Source: Spirochaetota bacterium
GTDB taxonomy: Bacteria; Spirochaetota; Spirochaetia; Treponematales; UBA12059
Assembly: GCA_026398615.1 (NCBI GenBank)
Contig: JAPLSN010000031.1
Span: 62,001 to 126,000, forward strand
DNA length: 64,000 nucleotides
Reading direction: 5' to 3'
A program made the position numbers and the translations under genes. The notes below the pieces were generated by a model. It worked only from the letters and a program-made list of their open reading frames with translations. It was not told the origin of the DNA and did no database searches. Numbering within the stretch: the stretch's first letter is position 1; every line of letters begins with the position of its first letter. Below, in pieces: positions 16,264-24,606 of this stretch.

Positions 16264-17415
16264 TCAGTATTTCTCCAATAAATATAAATATTCTTTAACA
16301 TGAATATCGCGATTGAATAAATTTCGACTACCACGAAATGCATTATACTTTGTCTCCAGAACAGTCAATTTACCGTATTTCTTGAGTAATTCAACCATTT
16401 GATCCAGAGAAATATGCCCTTCTGAATTAAAGGATATCAAGAGATACTTTGCTTTTAGTTTGTGAACCAATTCAGATAATGCAAGGTAGGCAGATTTTTT
16501 TCTATTATATTGTGAACGGTTCCAGTCATCGGGAATACCTGAGACATTAGATATTGACTCAGGTTTTTTGTAATCCAATAAAGCATTCAGCATAAAGTAA
16601 TTTGAACCGTATGGATGCTGATTATATGGCGGATCCAAATAGGCAACATCTACTTCAGGCAGAATTTCACAAATAATATTGGAATCTCCGTTATAGACAT
16701 GGCAATCACAATTGTAATTACTGAATATTGGCTGAGGTATGATTATATTGCCGGTTATTCTAAATAATGCATCTTGGTTTTTGCCCCCAAATTGACCGAT
16801 TCCAGTATCTGTATTCTTATAAAATCCTTTAAAAACACCAGATGTATTTGCATGAATGGAAGCTTCTGACAGGAGGGGTGCAAGTAGGAATTTTTTGTAG
16901 TAATCAGGAACGGATTCAATCAACTGGCGAGCCGTATCCAGATATTTGGCATTCCTGGTTGTAAAAAAAACTCTTTCTCCTTCCTTGATCTCCTTGTCAT
17001 CAAAGGGAGCATACATTTCAGCAATAAAACCAGAATGAAAAGGTTCATGTTCAAGTTGATATTTTATTTCATTGAATATTTCATTGAACTTAGTGTATTC
17101 AAAATCGGCAATATTTGTTAAGTAACATTGATTGATAATTGTTGCATATTTTTCTAGGTCATTGGTATACAGGGTCTCTGAATATTGCTTAAGATATCTG
17201 GAAACAACACCAGAACCGGAAAAAACATCAAAAGTATCCAATTTGTGCTTTCCGAGCCTTTTTCTGATTATTTCAAGCCCATTTCCAATAAAATCCAACA
17301 AAGTACGCTTATTTCCAATATATGTTATTAATTGCTCTGTAAGAAAATCGGAATTTTCAACCGGTGTTTCATTTGTATCTATTGCAAGCAACTCAAGGTG
17401 AATAGACACTTGCAT
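16264..17415 (-). CDS. D12-class DNA adenine methyltransferase, solitary, AT-rich
   Basis: A 383-residue N6-adenine DNA methyltransferase. The motif order is X, I, IV as in the D12 class: LITYIGNKRTLLDFIGNG (about 29-46), TFDVFSGSGVVSRYLK (SAM binding, about 60-76) and VAYLDPPYNQHPYGSNYF (catalytic DPPY, about 255-272). Length suits a type II orphan enzyme. The gene is visibly AT-rich, unlike both neighbours, with the shift beginning near 16255 and ending near 17480, which points to transfer. No restriction endonuclease gene is next to it. ATG 17415 has GGGGG immediately adjacent; GTG 17409 would have better ribosome-binding-site spacing. Recognition sequence unknown. Confidence 0.92.
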   Translation of the reverse strand: MQVSIHLELLAIDTNETPVENSDFLTEQLITYIGNKRTLLDFIGNGLEIIRKRLGKHKLDTFDVFSGSGVVSRYLKQYSETLYTNDLEKYATIINQCYLTNIADFEYTKFNEIFNEIKYQLEHEPFHSGFIAEMYAPFDDKEIKEGERVFFTTRNAKYLDTARQLIESVPDYYKKFLLAPLLSEASIHANTSGVFKGFYKNTDTGIGQFGGKNQDALFRITGNIIIPQPIFSNYNCDCHVYNGDSNIICEILPEVDVAYLDPPYNQHPYGSNYFMLNALLDYKKPESISNVSGIPDDWNRSQYNRKKSAYLALSELVHKLKAKYLLISFNSEGHISLDQMVELLKKYGKLTVLETKYNAFRGSRNLFNRDIHVKEYLYLLEKY

Positions 17416-17517
17416 CCCCCAATGTAAAACTATCGGAAAAGATTTTCATTTTTTATCAATAATGACTTCTGCAGCACATTCTCCATATTTTGCGCGAAGC
17501 GTCCATCGAACAACCCG

Positions 17518-18840
17518 CTAGAACGTTATGCAGGATCCGACCGCCGCGCTCCAGCCGCCATCGCGCCCGGATTCGTAGACATCGCCGCCCCCGCCTGCGT
17601 TCGAGGAGATGGATGCGAACATTTCGAAACCCTGAAGCGGCTTCCAGCGGACGCCTCCGGAAACCTGGGCGGACGCGTCGACCGGCGAGTAAAGGCCGCG
17701 GAGGAAGCAGAACCATGCGTCCGACTGCCAGGTGGCTTCGCCGAAAGCGGATGCCGCATACGGGTCGGGCGCGGACGAAGCTCCCGGCGTCGGCATCGAG
17801 GGTGCAGACGGCGATCGGGGAATCGGCGAAGCGTCCCAGGTTCCGAAGGGCCGTACCCGCCCCTCGACCCGCAGCCCGAACGTCCCCGCGCCGAGCGCGA
17901 TATCGTGGTAGATCCCCCCGCTCGTCTCCCAGGTCTTGCCCGAACCGAGCGGGTCGTCGTCGGGCAGGATCACCGAACTCGACAGCTGGAGGTCCGCGAG
18001 GAAGCGCCCCTGGACCGACGCGTAGGGCCGCCAGGTTCCCGCGTCAGGGTCGCGGAGGCAGCCGGCTTCGACCTTGACGCCCGCCGGCTTGGAGTAAACC
18101 CGCGCCGCGCAGCGAACGCTTTCCAGGCCTGCCTGTTCCGGCTCGGGAGCATCTGGCACGCCCAACGATTTCGCGATCGAGGCGGACAGCGGGAATTCGG
18201 GGGGCAGGAACACGGCTTCCGCGAATGAAAAGTCACCTAGCGGGACGTAGAGCGACGCAAGCCAGGCGCTGGGGTCCGAGATCGTTTCCGCGGTCAGGTC
18301 CGCGTCCGCGGCGAAACCGAACACGACGTCGCCTGAGTTGAACACGCGGCCTTCCCCCCAGGTGCCGGTCGTCTTGCCCATAGTGAGCCGCACGCCGGCG
18401 AGCCTCGCCTTCACGAAAGCCTTGCGGATGCCGAAGGATGCCGCGTTGCCGAAGAGGGCTTCGACGACAACCTGGCCTTTCACGTCGCGCGATCCTTCCG
18501 AATCGAACGAGAACCTCGCCGTTCCGTAGGACGCGGTCGTCGCGTCGCCGTCGGTTCCACGCCTGCAAATCATGAAGAAATCCGCCTCCGTCGTTACCGG
18601 GGCGGCGCGGCTTTCCATCGCACCTGTGTCGCGTGCGCCCGTGACGACGGTCGCGGGATCTTCAGCCGGGGCATCGGCTTCGGGCGCCGTCCCGACGCCG
18701 ACGACTTCGATGCCGGCCGGCATGTCCGCGCCCGGCTCGATCGCGTCCTGCGCGACCGCGTCGCGGGCGAAGGCGGCCAACGCGAGGAAGACGAGCGCCG
18801 CGACGGACGCGACCGACTTCCGGAGGGGCTTTCTCACCAT
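17518..18840 (-). CDS. outer-membrane beta-barrel protein of the TetR-controlled Lol-type operon
   Basis: A 440-residue exported protein: signal peptide (MVRKPLRKSVASVAALVFLALAAFARDAVA), an acidic low-complexity stretch, then alternating amphipathic strands such as GVRLTMGKTTGTWGEGRVFNS and WLASLYVPLGDFSFAEAVFL, ending in SAAVGSCITF with a C-terminal aromatic residue as in barrels. The TGTWGEGRVFNSGD turn resembles the KQTVGWGISRFYQ turn of the barrel at 31639-33063, so the two are probably paralogues. ATG overlaps the end of the LolA-like gene. Likely the outer-membrane end of the exporter encoded by this operon. Confidence 0.75.
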   Translation of the reverse strand: MVRKPLRKSVASVAALVFLALAAFARDAVAQDAIEPGADMPAGIEVVGVGTAPEADAPAEDPATVVTGARDTGAMESRAAPVTTEADFFMICRRGTDGDATTASYGTARFSFDSEGSRDVKGQVVVEALFGNAASFGIRKAFVKARLAGVRLTMGKTTGTWGEGRVFNSGDVVFGFAADADLTAETISDPSAWLASLYVPLGDFSFAEAVFLPPEFPLSASIAKSLGVPDAPEPEQAGLESVRCAARVYSKPAGVKVEAGCLRDPDAGTWRPYASVQGRFLADLQLSSSVILPDDDPLGSGKTWETSGGIYHDIALGAGTFGLRVEGRVRPFGTWDASPIPRSPSAPSMPTPGASSAPDPYAASAFGEATWQSDAWFCFLRGLYSPVDASAQVSGGVRWKPLQGFEMFASISSNAGGGGDVYESGRDGGWSAAVGSCITF

Positions 18841-19592
18841 GACAGGTTTTCCAGGGTGAAGATCTTCGGATCGATCGGGACGTCCACCTCGACCTTGCGG
18901 AACAGGAGCTCGGTCTTCGTGCCGGTCTTCATCATGTCGCGCACCGTGATGCGCCCGTTGAAGGGGCGGCCGCCGGCCATCCTTACGTCGGAAAAGCGGA
19001 GTTCCTTGAGGAGTTTCCCGGAGAGCGCGTAGGAGCGGACCATGACCGGCAGGAAGGTCGCGGCGTCCACCCAGACTTCCTGCTTCGGGTAGGCGACGTT
19101 CTTCGTCTTGGCGTCGAGGACGAGGAGCCAGGCAGTCCTGCCGTCGATGACTTCCTTACGCTCCAGGCGCGGGGTGTAGTTGAGCCGGCGCGTCCTCGTG
19201 CCCGTCATGTCCTCGTAGGAGATGTCGCTCCCCGCCATGCTCTGCCTGAGCGCCGCGCCCTGGAGCCGCATGACTTCCTCGGCGTCCGGGAAGTAGAGGT
19301 AGAGCTCCTTCGAGTTCTTGAGGATCTTCTGTCCCTTTTCCGCCGCCGAGGTAAACTCGATCAGCGTGTCGTCGGCGCCGCGCGCCTGGTTGATGAAGTC
19401 AGTCCTGCGCGTGCCCAGCGAATCGGTGATCGACATCGTGGCTTCGCTCCGGAGCGTGGAGTAGGTCTGCGCCGCGTCGAGGCGGGCGAGTATCCCGTCC
19501 GCGGTGGGCGCTTCCTGCGCGGCGGCGGGCATCGCCGGCGAGAGCGCGGCGAGCGTCGCCAGCATGATGGCTGTCATGTCCCGAAATCCCAT
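18834..19592 (-). CDS. LolA-like outer membrane lipoprotein-sorting protein
   Basis: A 252-residue periplasmic carrier of the outer-membrane-lipoprotein-sorting family. ATG 19592 is chosen for the GGAGG just upstream and the resulting signal peptide (MGFRDMTAIMLATLAALSPA...AAAQ). Characteristic blocks are YSTLRSEATMSITDSLGTRR, GQKILKNSKELYLYFPDAEE, RLNYTPRLERKEVIDGRTAW and KQEVWVDAATFLPVMVRSY; the half-barrel fold carries a hydrophobic cargo across the periplasm. It lies 19 nt after the permease stop and overlaps the barrel gene. Cargo unknown (lipoprotein, lipid or drug). Confidence 0.87.
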   Translation of the reverse strand: MGFRDMTAIMLATLAALSPAMPAAAQEAPTADGILARLDAAQTYSTLRSEATMSITDSLGTRRTDFINQARGADDTLIEFTSAAEKGQKILKNSKELYLYFPDAEEVMRLQGAALRQSMAGSDISYEDMTGTRTRRLNYTPRLERKEVIDGRTAWLLVLDAKTKNVAYPKQEVWVDAATFLPVMVRSYALSGKLLKELRFSDVRMAGGRPFNGRITVRDMMKTGTKTELLFRKVEVDVPIDPKIFTLENLSW

Positions 19593-19611
19593 GATTCCTC
19601 CGATCATCGTT

Positions 19612-20871
19612 TCATTCCCTGAGGGCATCGACCGGCCGCACGCGGGCAGCCATCCACGCGGGGAGCAGCGACGCGATCCCCGCGACCGCGACCGCGAGAC
19701 CGGCGGCCGACGCCGTCGTGGCCAAGGTCGGCGCCGGCCGGACGATCGACGGGAAATCGAGCTCGATTCCGTTCATGAGGCCGCCGAGGTTTATTCCCGT
19801 TTTCGCCAGACATAGCGTCACGCCTGAGCCGACGGCGCTCCCCGCGGCGACCCCGCCGATCGCGATGATGACCGATTCTACGAAGAACATGGCCACGAGT
19901 TCGCCGCCCCGCATCCCCATGGCGCCGAGCGCGCCGATCTCGCCCCTGCGCTCGAAGATGACCATCATGGTCGTGTTCACGACGACCGTGCTCCCGAGCA
20001 GGGCCAGCATGACCGCCATCGAGTTGTAGATCGCCGTCACGAACTGCATGAGCGCGTAGGAGATATCCGATTTTTCCCAGCTCGCCGCCTCGAGACCGCG
20101 CGTCGCCATGGCGTCGTTCCAGCCGGCTGCCGTCAGGTTCGCGTCCCTTCCGTCGCGCAGCTTCGCGAGCACCTCGATCACCGAACCGTCCATGCGGAGC
20201 CATTCCTGCACCTTGACGATGGACGCGGCGAAGGTGCCGACCGAGAGCGCTGGTACCGGGTACCGCGCGATGCCGACGACCGCGACGGTGACGCCGTAGA
20301 GGCTGCGGTCCCTCGTGATCGTCGTGAAGGTGAATTTGCCCCCGACGTCAAGGCCGAGATCGGCGGCGAGCCGTTCGCCGACGACGACCTCGCGGGCGCC
20401 AGAGGCGGGTTCGCGTCCGCGGACGAGCAGGGACGGGTAGTCTGAATAGGCTTTCTCCCGCGTGAAATCCAGCCCGATGCCGCGCACCATGCGGCGGCGG
20501 TCGCCCCGCTGTATCCATGCCTCGAACGAGATCCGCGGCACGGCCACCGCCGTCTCCGGCTTCGCCTCGACCCAGCGGACGACCGCCTCGCCGTCCGCGA
20601 CCCCGAGGTGGAGCGGGTTGAGCATGCGGCTCTTTTCCCAGGCGGGGTTCGCGATCTTCACATGGCCGGAAGTGAAGGTCTGGACGTTGTACGCCAGCTC
20701 CTTCTTCATGCCCCCGAAGAAGGCGAACCCGAACGACAGGGCCGCGGCCACGACGGCGATGGCGCTCGCGGACAGCAGGCTCCGCCGCTTGTTGCGGAGC
20801 ACGTTCCGCCAGGCGATGGCGCCCAGCCTGATTCCGGGTATCCCGTGCGCTCGCCTGGACCGTTCACGCAT
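19612..20871 (-). CDS. ABC transporter permease, FtsX/LolCE type (second of pair)
   Basis: A 419-residue inner-membrane permease. One transmembrane helix at about 30-55 (SLLSASAIAVVAAALSFGFA), a large periplasmic domain (about 60-270), then three helices around 280-410 with the FtsX-family signature FERRGEIGALGAMGMRGGEL. Works with the ATPase at 22189-22926. GGMKKELAYNVQTFTSGHVKI resembles LolC/E rather than MacB. Its start overlaps the stop of the first permease by 8 nt. Confidence 0.88.
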   Translation of the reverse strand: MRERSRRAHGIPGIRLGAIAWRNVLRNKRRSLLSASAIAVVAAALSFGFAFFGGMKKELAYNVQTFTSGHVKIANPAWEKSRMLNPLHLGVADGEAVVRWVEAKPETAVAVPRISFEAWIQRGDRRRMVRGIGLDFTREKAYSDYPSLLVRGREPASGAREVVVGERLAADLGLDVGGKFTFTTITRDRSLYGVTVAVVGIARYPVPALSVGTFAASIVKVQEWLRMDGSVIEVLAKLRDGRDANLTAAGWNDAMATRGLEAASWEKSDISYALMQFVTAIYNSMAVMLALLGSTVVVNTTMMVIFERRGEIGALGAMGMRGGELVAMFFVESVIIAIGGVAAGSAVGSGVTLCLAKTGINLGGLMNGIELDFPSIVRPAPTLATTASAAGLAVAVAGIASLLPAWMAARVRPVDALRE

Positions 20872-22192
20872 GGCGCATGCACTCCACGACGGTCATGCGC
20901 ACCGCGCGGCGCGCGGGTACGACGGACACGGCGACCGACAGCAGCGCGCCGACGGCGACGGCCTGCAGCATGACGACGGGATGCCACGCACCGCGCAGGA
21001 TCCCGGAGAAGGGCAGGTCGACGTCCACGATGTCGAGGAGCGGCGTCATGTCGATCCCGAACGCGACGAAGGGCGCATTGACCGCCGAGGCGAGGAGGAT
21101 GCCCGCCGCCGCGCCGATGACCCCGATCGCGCCTGCTTCGACGAGGAGCATCGCGACGACTTCGCGGTCGCGCATACCCTGCGCCCGCAGCGCTCCGATC
21201 TCGCGCGTCCGCTCGAGCACGGAGAGGAGCATCGCGTTCGAAACGCCCACCGCCGCGATGATGAACACGAGGAGCAGCAGCACGCGGCTGATGCCCCGCC
21301 GGCTTTCCACGAAGCCGACGAAGTCGGCTCCCACGACGCGCCAGGGCAGGACCGCGAGCCCCGCGAAGCCCGCATTTTCCAGCGCGGCGCCGAGCTTCCC
21401 CGCGGCGCGCGCGGCGTCAGCCTCCTCGGGGAAGGCGACCGCGACCTGGTTGACCGATCCACCGAGTCCGAGGCATTCGTCCGCCGCCGACAGCGTCAGG
21501 TACGCGTTGACGCGGTTGACGGCCGCGTTGGGCGTCGCCACGATGCCGATAATCTCGGCGTCGATGGTCTGCCAGGCGCCGTCCTTCGTCCGCGTCACCA
21601 CGGTGAGCGACCATCCGACCTGCGCGCCCAGGGTTTCCGCGAGCTTCGAACCCAGGACGATGCCCTGGTCGCTTTCGCGCAGCCAGCGGCCTTCGCGGAC
21701 CGTCTCGCCGAGCCTGAAGACGGCGCCGTCCCGTCCGGGATCGATCGCCGTGATCCTGGCGACCGCCGACCCGTCCTCGGGCCAGGGCTCCCCGCCCACG
21801 ACCAGTTCGCCCGAAAACACCGCGCGGGGCGTCGCCGCGAACCCCGCCTTCGCCGCGGCTGCCACGACACCCGCGGGATCGTCGATGTCGATGTCGAGCG
21901 GGAGCGAGTCCTTGTCGGCGGCGTAGCGTTCGTTCTGGACCTGCATTCCCCCGATGTCGTACCACACCATGCTCCGGGCGCCGTCGTTCTCGAGCCCGGC
22001 GATGAGCGAATCGAACAGCACGAACATGCAGAGCCCCGCCGCGAGCGCGGACGCGGTGATGGCGGTCCTGCGCTTCCGCCTGCGGAGGTTCCTGAGCGCG
22101 AGCGAGGCGAGGCGGATCGCGACCCGGAACTTACCGCCCGATCCGTCTTCCCGTCCGCCCGTCATGATGCGCGGACCCGGTCCGCTTTTCAT
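20864..22192 (-). CDS. ABC transporter permease, FtsX/LolCE type (first of pair)
   Basis: A 442-residue inner-membrane permease with the same architecture as its partner: helix at about 45-65 (TAITASALAAGLCMFVLF), periplasmic domain, and a C-terminal three-helix block including LERTREIGALRAQGMRDREV. The periplasmic part (IDPGRDGAVFRLGETVREGR) is typical of Lol/MacB permeases. ATG 22192 overlaps the ATPase stop; a start at 22165 (MTGGRE) is also possible. The two permeases would form a heterodimer. Confidence 0.88.
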   Translation of the reverse strand: MKSGPGPRIMTGGREDGSGGKFRVAIRLASLALRNLRRRKRRTAITASALAAGLCMFVLFDSLIAGLENDGARSMVWYDIGGMQVQNERYAADKDSLPLDIDIDDPAGVVAAAAKAGFAATPRAVFSGELVVGGEPWPEDGSAVARITAIDPGRDGAVFRLGETVREGRWLRESDQGIVLGSKLAETLGAQVGWSLTVVTRTKDGAWQTIDAEIIGIVATPNAAVNRVNAYLTLSAADECLGLGGSVNQVAVAFPEEADAARAAGKLGAALENAGFAGLAVLPWRVVGADFVGFVESRRGISRVLLLLVFIIAAVGVSNAMLLSVLERTREIGALRAQGMRDREVVAMLLVEAGAIGVIGAAAGILLASAVNAPFVAFGIDMTPLLDIVDVDLPFSGILRGAWHPVVMLQAVAVGALLSVAVSVVPARRAVRMTVVECMRHA

Positions 22193-22926
22193 GATATGCG
22201 GACCTCGTCCGCCATGATCGCGCCGTCGTGGAGGGACACGAGCCTGCGCGCCCTCTCCATCACCATCCTGTCATGCGTCGAGAAGACGAAGGTAGTCCCG
22301 TGCCGCTCGTTCATCGCCTGCATGAGGTCGAGGATGGCTTCGCCGGTCGTCGAATCGAGGTTCGCGGTGGGCTCGTCCGCCAGCACGAGCGCGGGCCGCT
22401 TCACGAGGGCGCGCGCCACCGCGACGCGCTGCTGCTGCCCGCCGGACATCCGCGACGGGAACCTTTCCTCCTTTCCCGAAAGGCCCACTTCGGCCAGCAT
22501 TGCCCGGGCCTTGTCCCGCGCTTCGCGCCCGGGAACCCCGAGGAGCTCGAGGGGGAGGGCTACGTTTTCGACCGCGGTGAGCACCGGGACGAGGTGGTAG
22601 GACTGGAAGATGAAGCCGAGCCGTTCGCGCCTGAAATCGGCGAGTCCGGATTTCCGCATCCGGGCGATGTCGCGTCCTTCGATGAACAGGTCGCCTGAGT
22701 CGACGACGTCGATGCAGCCGATCAGGTTGAGCAGGGTGGTCTTCCCCGACCCGGAGGGACCCGCGATCGAGAGGAATTCCCCCGCGGCGATGTCCAGGTC
22801 GATGCCGCGCAACGCCCGGATCTCGTCGTCCCCCGCGTGGTAGGTTTTCGAGACGCCGCGCAGGCTTGCCAGCGGGGCCGCGGCGCCTGCCTGTGCGTAC
22901 GACGTTCCCCGGATGCCTTCATTCAT
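22189..22926 (-). CDS. ABC transporter ATP-binding protein, LolD/MacB type
   Basis: A 245-residue ATPase. Walker A is GPSGSGKTT, the Q-loop is in GFIFQSYHLVPVLTAVENV, the signature is MSGGQQQR, Walker B is ALVLADEPT, and the H-loop is in STHDRMV. Opening LASLRGVSKTYHAGDDEIRA is LolD/MacB-like. The start at ATG 22926 is taken because upstream in-frame sequence lacks family similarity and lies inside tetR. The gene overlaps tetR by 8 nt and the first permease by 4 nt. It may also serve the ATPase-less operon at 27842-33063. Confidence 0.93.
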   Translation of the reverse strand: MNEGIRGTSYAQAGAAAPLASLRGVSKTYHAGDDEIRALRGIDLDIAAGEFLSIAGPSGSGKTTLLNLIGCIDVVDSGDLFIEGRDIARMRKSGLADFRRERLGFIFQSYHLVPVLTAVENVALPLELLGVPGREARDKARAMLAEVGLSGKEERFPSRMSGGQQQRVAVARALVKRPALVLADEPTANLDSTTGEAILDLMQAMNERHGTTFVFSTHDRMVMERARRLVSLHDGAIMADEVRIS

Positions 22927-23524
22927 GGCGTTCTCCCCGCGATGCGCGCGTACCGGCCTCGCTTCCTTCCGGCCGCAGGCCCCTGGCGAAAATCGCGACG
23001 GCCTCGGCGACCGAAGCCTCCTCGTCGTCCGTGCCGAGCCCCGAGGGGAATATCTGCGGCAGGACGGCCTGTCCCGCGACGAGGGAAAAGAAGAGGCGGA
23101 GCACGGTGCGTGAATCGACGTCCTTGCGGATCTCGCCCCGGGCGCGCGCGGTTTCGAAGACGGGTTCCGCGGCCTCCTCGATAAGGCATCTGGCGGGTTG
23201 TAGGAACACGGGTTCGGCGAAGACGCGGAAGAAGATGTCCGTCTGCCCGGCAAGGATGTGCCGCTTCGTCGGAAAGTACTTGAAGACGATGGCTTCGGAG
23301 ACGCCGGCCAATTCGGCGATCTCGCGGGTGCGTCCGCCTTCGAATCCCTTCTTCGAAAACACGGTCAGCGAAGCGTCCAGGATCTGACGTTCGCGGAGCG
23401 CGCGAACACCGGTTTCCCCGCCGGCATCCCGGCCGGTCGCCTGCGGCCCGGCGGCTTCCGGCGGCTGAGCCGCCCCGTTCATGAGCCGGGTGATTTCCCG
23501 GAAGAACCCCGTTGATTCATCCAT
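22919..23524 (-). CDS. TetR/AcrR-family transcriptional regulator
   Basis: A 201-residue repressor. After a 40-residue variable N-terminus, the helix-turn-helix is RQILDASLTVFSKKGFEGG-RTREIAELAGVSEAIVFKYFPTKRHIL (about 46-92), with the C-terminal ligand-binding domain beyond. First gene of the exporter operon and so probably its autoregulator. Two dyad elements (23587-23604 and 23641-23655) flank its promoter. The downstream exporter suggests induction by a transported compound. Confidence 0.93.
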   Translation of the reverse strand: MDESTGFFREITRLMNGAAQPPEAAGPQATGRDAGGETGVRALRERQILDASLTVFSKKGFEGGRTREIAELAGVSEAIVFKYFPTKRHILAGQTDIFFRVFAEPVFLQPARCLIEEAAEPVFETARARGEIRKDVDSRTVLRLFFSLVAGQAVLPQIFPSGLGTDDEEASVAEAVAIFARGLRPEGSEAGTRASRGERHE

Positions 23525-23586
23525 GAGCGTTCCTTGCCTGGTTCGGGACTATGCAGTCGTTATGGCAGCGTGGATTTGTTTGATAT

Positions 23587-23604
23587 GGTAAGTGTTTACT
23601 CACC
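23587..23604. promoter_or_regulatory. putative TetR operator, downstream dyad
   Basis: GGTAAGTGTTTACTCACC is an imperfect inverted repeat (GGTnAGT....ACTnACC, 12 matching outer positions) placed right after the expected transcription start of the tetR operon, a position where binding would block initiation. Confidence 0.6.
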
Positions 23605-23613
23605 AATGGAACG

Positions 23614-23642
23614 ACGGTAGCGGTTCGCTGTGGAAAAGTCAA
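23614..23642 (-). promoter_or_regulatory. promoter of the tetR-exporter operon
   Basis: On the minus strand TTGACT (23637-23642) and TACCGT (23614-23619) are 17 nt apart, about 90 nt upstream of the tetR start. It is bracketed by the two putative operators. Confidence 0.6.
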
Positions 23643-23655
23643 GTGAGTGCTTACG
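23641..23655. promoter_or_regulatory. second TetR-like half-site cluster
   Basis: AAGTGAGTGCTTACG repeats the GTGAGT and (G)TAAG(C) half-sites of the dyad at 23587-23604 but with closer spacing, and overlaps the -35 box. Probably a second, weaker operator. Confidence 0.45.
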
Positions 23656-23684
23656 CGCTATCGTGAGATGAAACGGTCCTGAGC

Positions 23685-23963
23685 CTAGGCGTACTCTACG
23701 GAAAACCCCGGGAATTCCTTTTCGAGCTCCTCGCGCAGCATGCGCTCGATGCCCTGTTTGACCACGCCGTTGATCGCGTAGCAGGCGGGGCACTCGAACC
23801 TCGGTGTGGCTATGTCGAGGTGGACGACGATGACGCGTTCCTTCGCGGAGTAGGTGAATTTCGAGACGAAACCCAGCTCGGACAGCGACAGTTCGGACTG
23901 GGGTTCCTTGACGCGCTCGAGGACGGCGTCGAACTTGGCCCTGGCGGCGGAATCGACATCCAT
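23685..23963 (-). CDS. DUF59/NifU-like small protein
   Basis: A 92-residue protein, start ATG 23963 (the longer in-frame extension lies inside the upstream gene). Core LGFVSKFTYSAKERVIVVHLDIATPRFECPACYAI...EELEKEFPGFSVEYA has the alpha-beta pattern of MIP18/DUF59 or NifU-C-like Fe-S assembly domains, including a CPAC motif at about 65-68 that could hold a cluster or metal. Last gene of the ArsA-type cluster, 4 nt after the previous stop. Family call is tentative. Confidence 0.65.
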   Translation of the reverse strand: MDVDSAARAKFDAVLERVKEPQSELSLSELGFVSKFTYSAKERVIVVHLDIATPRFECPACYAINGVVKQGIERMLREELEKEFPGFSVEYA

Positions 23964-23967
23964 GATC

Positions 23968-24606
23968 TCACTCCTTCGGCCTTTCCAAAAAATCACCGAG
24001 CCTCGGAAGCACGGCCCTGAGGTCTTCCGCGATGACTCCCTTGCGGGGAAGGGTATGCAGGAAGAAGGTCCTGTTGTCGGGGTATGCGCAGAAATGCCGG
24101 AGGCGGGCGGGATCGGGCATCGCGGCAAGGAGCGACTCCAGTTCGCGCGAAAGGTCGGCGCCGGACCAGAGGAGGGTGAAGCGCCTGCCCCCGGCCTCGG
24201 TCTCCCTGCGCTCCATCCGCTCGATTCCGTCTATCTTCGCGCTCCGCAGGTGCTTGCTGTCGATGAGGTGCGCTTCGCCGCGGAGTTTCTTCTTCGTGAA
24301 GATGTTCACGAAAAAACGATCCTCGATACCGAGAAGGCGCGATATGGGGAGGTAAAGCAGCGAATGGCGCGGGCTCAGGGTGATCGTGCCCTTGGCGCTC
24401 GTCCAGGGATCCGACAGCGAATAGGCGAAGTTGTGTCCGATCGTGCCGCCGATGTTGACGTAGTTCGTCGTGGAGGGCCTGAGCGCCTCTTCGGCCCCGC
24501 GCGAGATGGTCGAGGCGATGAAGCGGTTCTGCCTCATGCCGAAGAAGTAGCGGAGCGTGGCGGCGAGCGCCAGGATGACGAGGGCGGTGAGGAGAAGCGG
24601 ATTCAT
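23968..24606 (-). CDS. membrane-anchored protein of the ArsA-type cluster
   Basis: A 212-residue protein with one N-terminal transmembrane helix (MNPLLLTALVILALAATLRYFFG) and a soluble, mainly beta domain (NYVNIGGTIGHNFAYSL, GTITLSPRHSLLYLPISRLL, DRFFVNIFTKKKLRGEAHLI) facing the cytoplasm by the positive-inside rule. I do not recognise a named family. Start overlaps the ArsA stop by 4 nt, so the two are translationally coupled and likely work together. Confidence 0.7.
   Translation of the reverse strand: MNPLLLTALVILALAATLRYFFGMRQNRFIASTISRGAEEALRPSTTNYVNIGGTIGHNFAYSLSDPWTSAKGTITLSPRHSLLYLPISRLLGIEDRFFVNIFTKKKLRGEAHLIDSKHLRSAKIDGIERMERRETEAGGRRFTLLWSGADLSRELESLLAAMPDPARLRHFCAYPDNRTFFLHTLPRKGVIAEDLRAVLPRLGDFLERPKE

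Noticed and set aside
20462-22600. Long plus-strand open frame, 712 codons, across the permease pair
   Set aside because: Antisense to the Lol-type permeases and ATPase, low-complexity basic residues, no recognisable domain.
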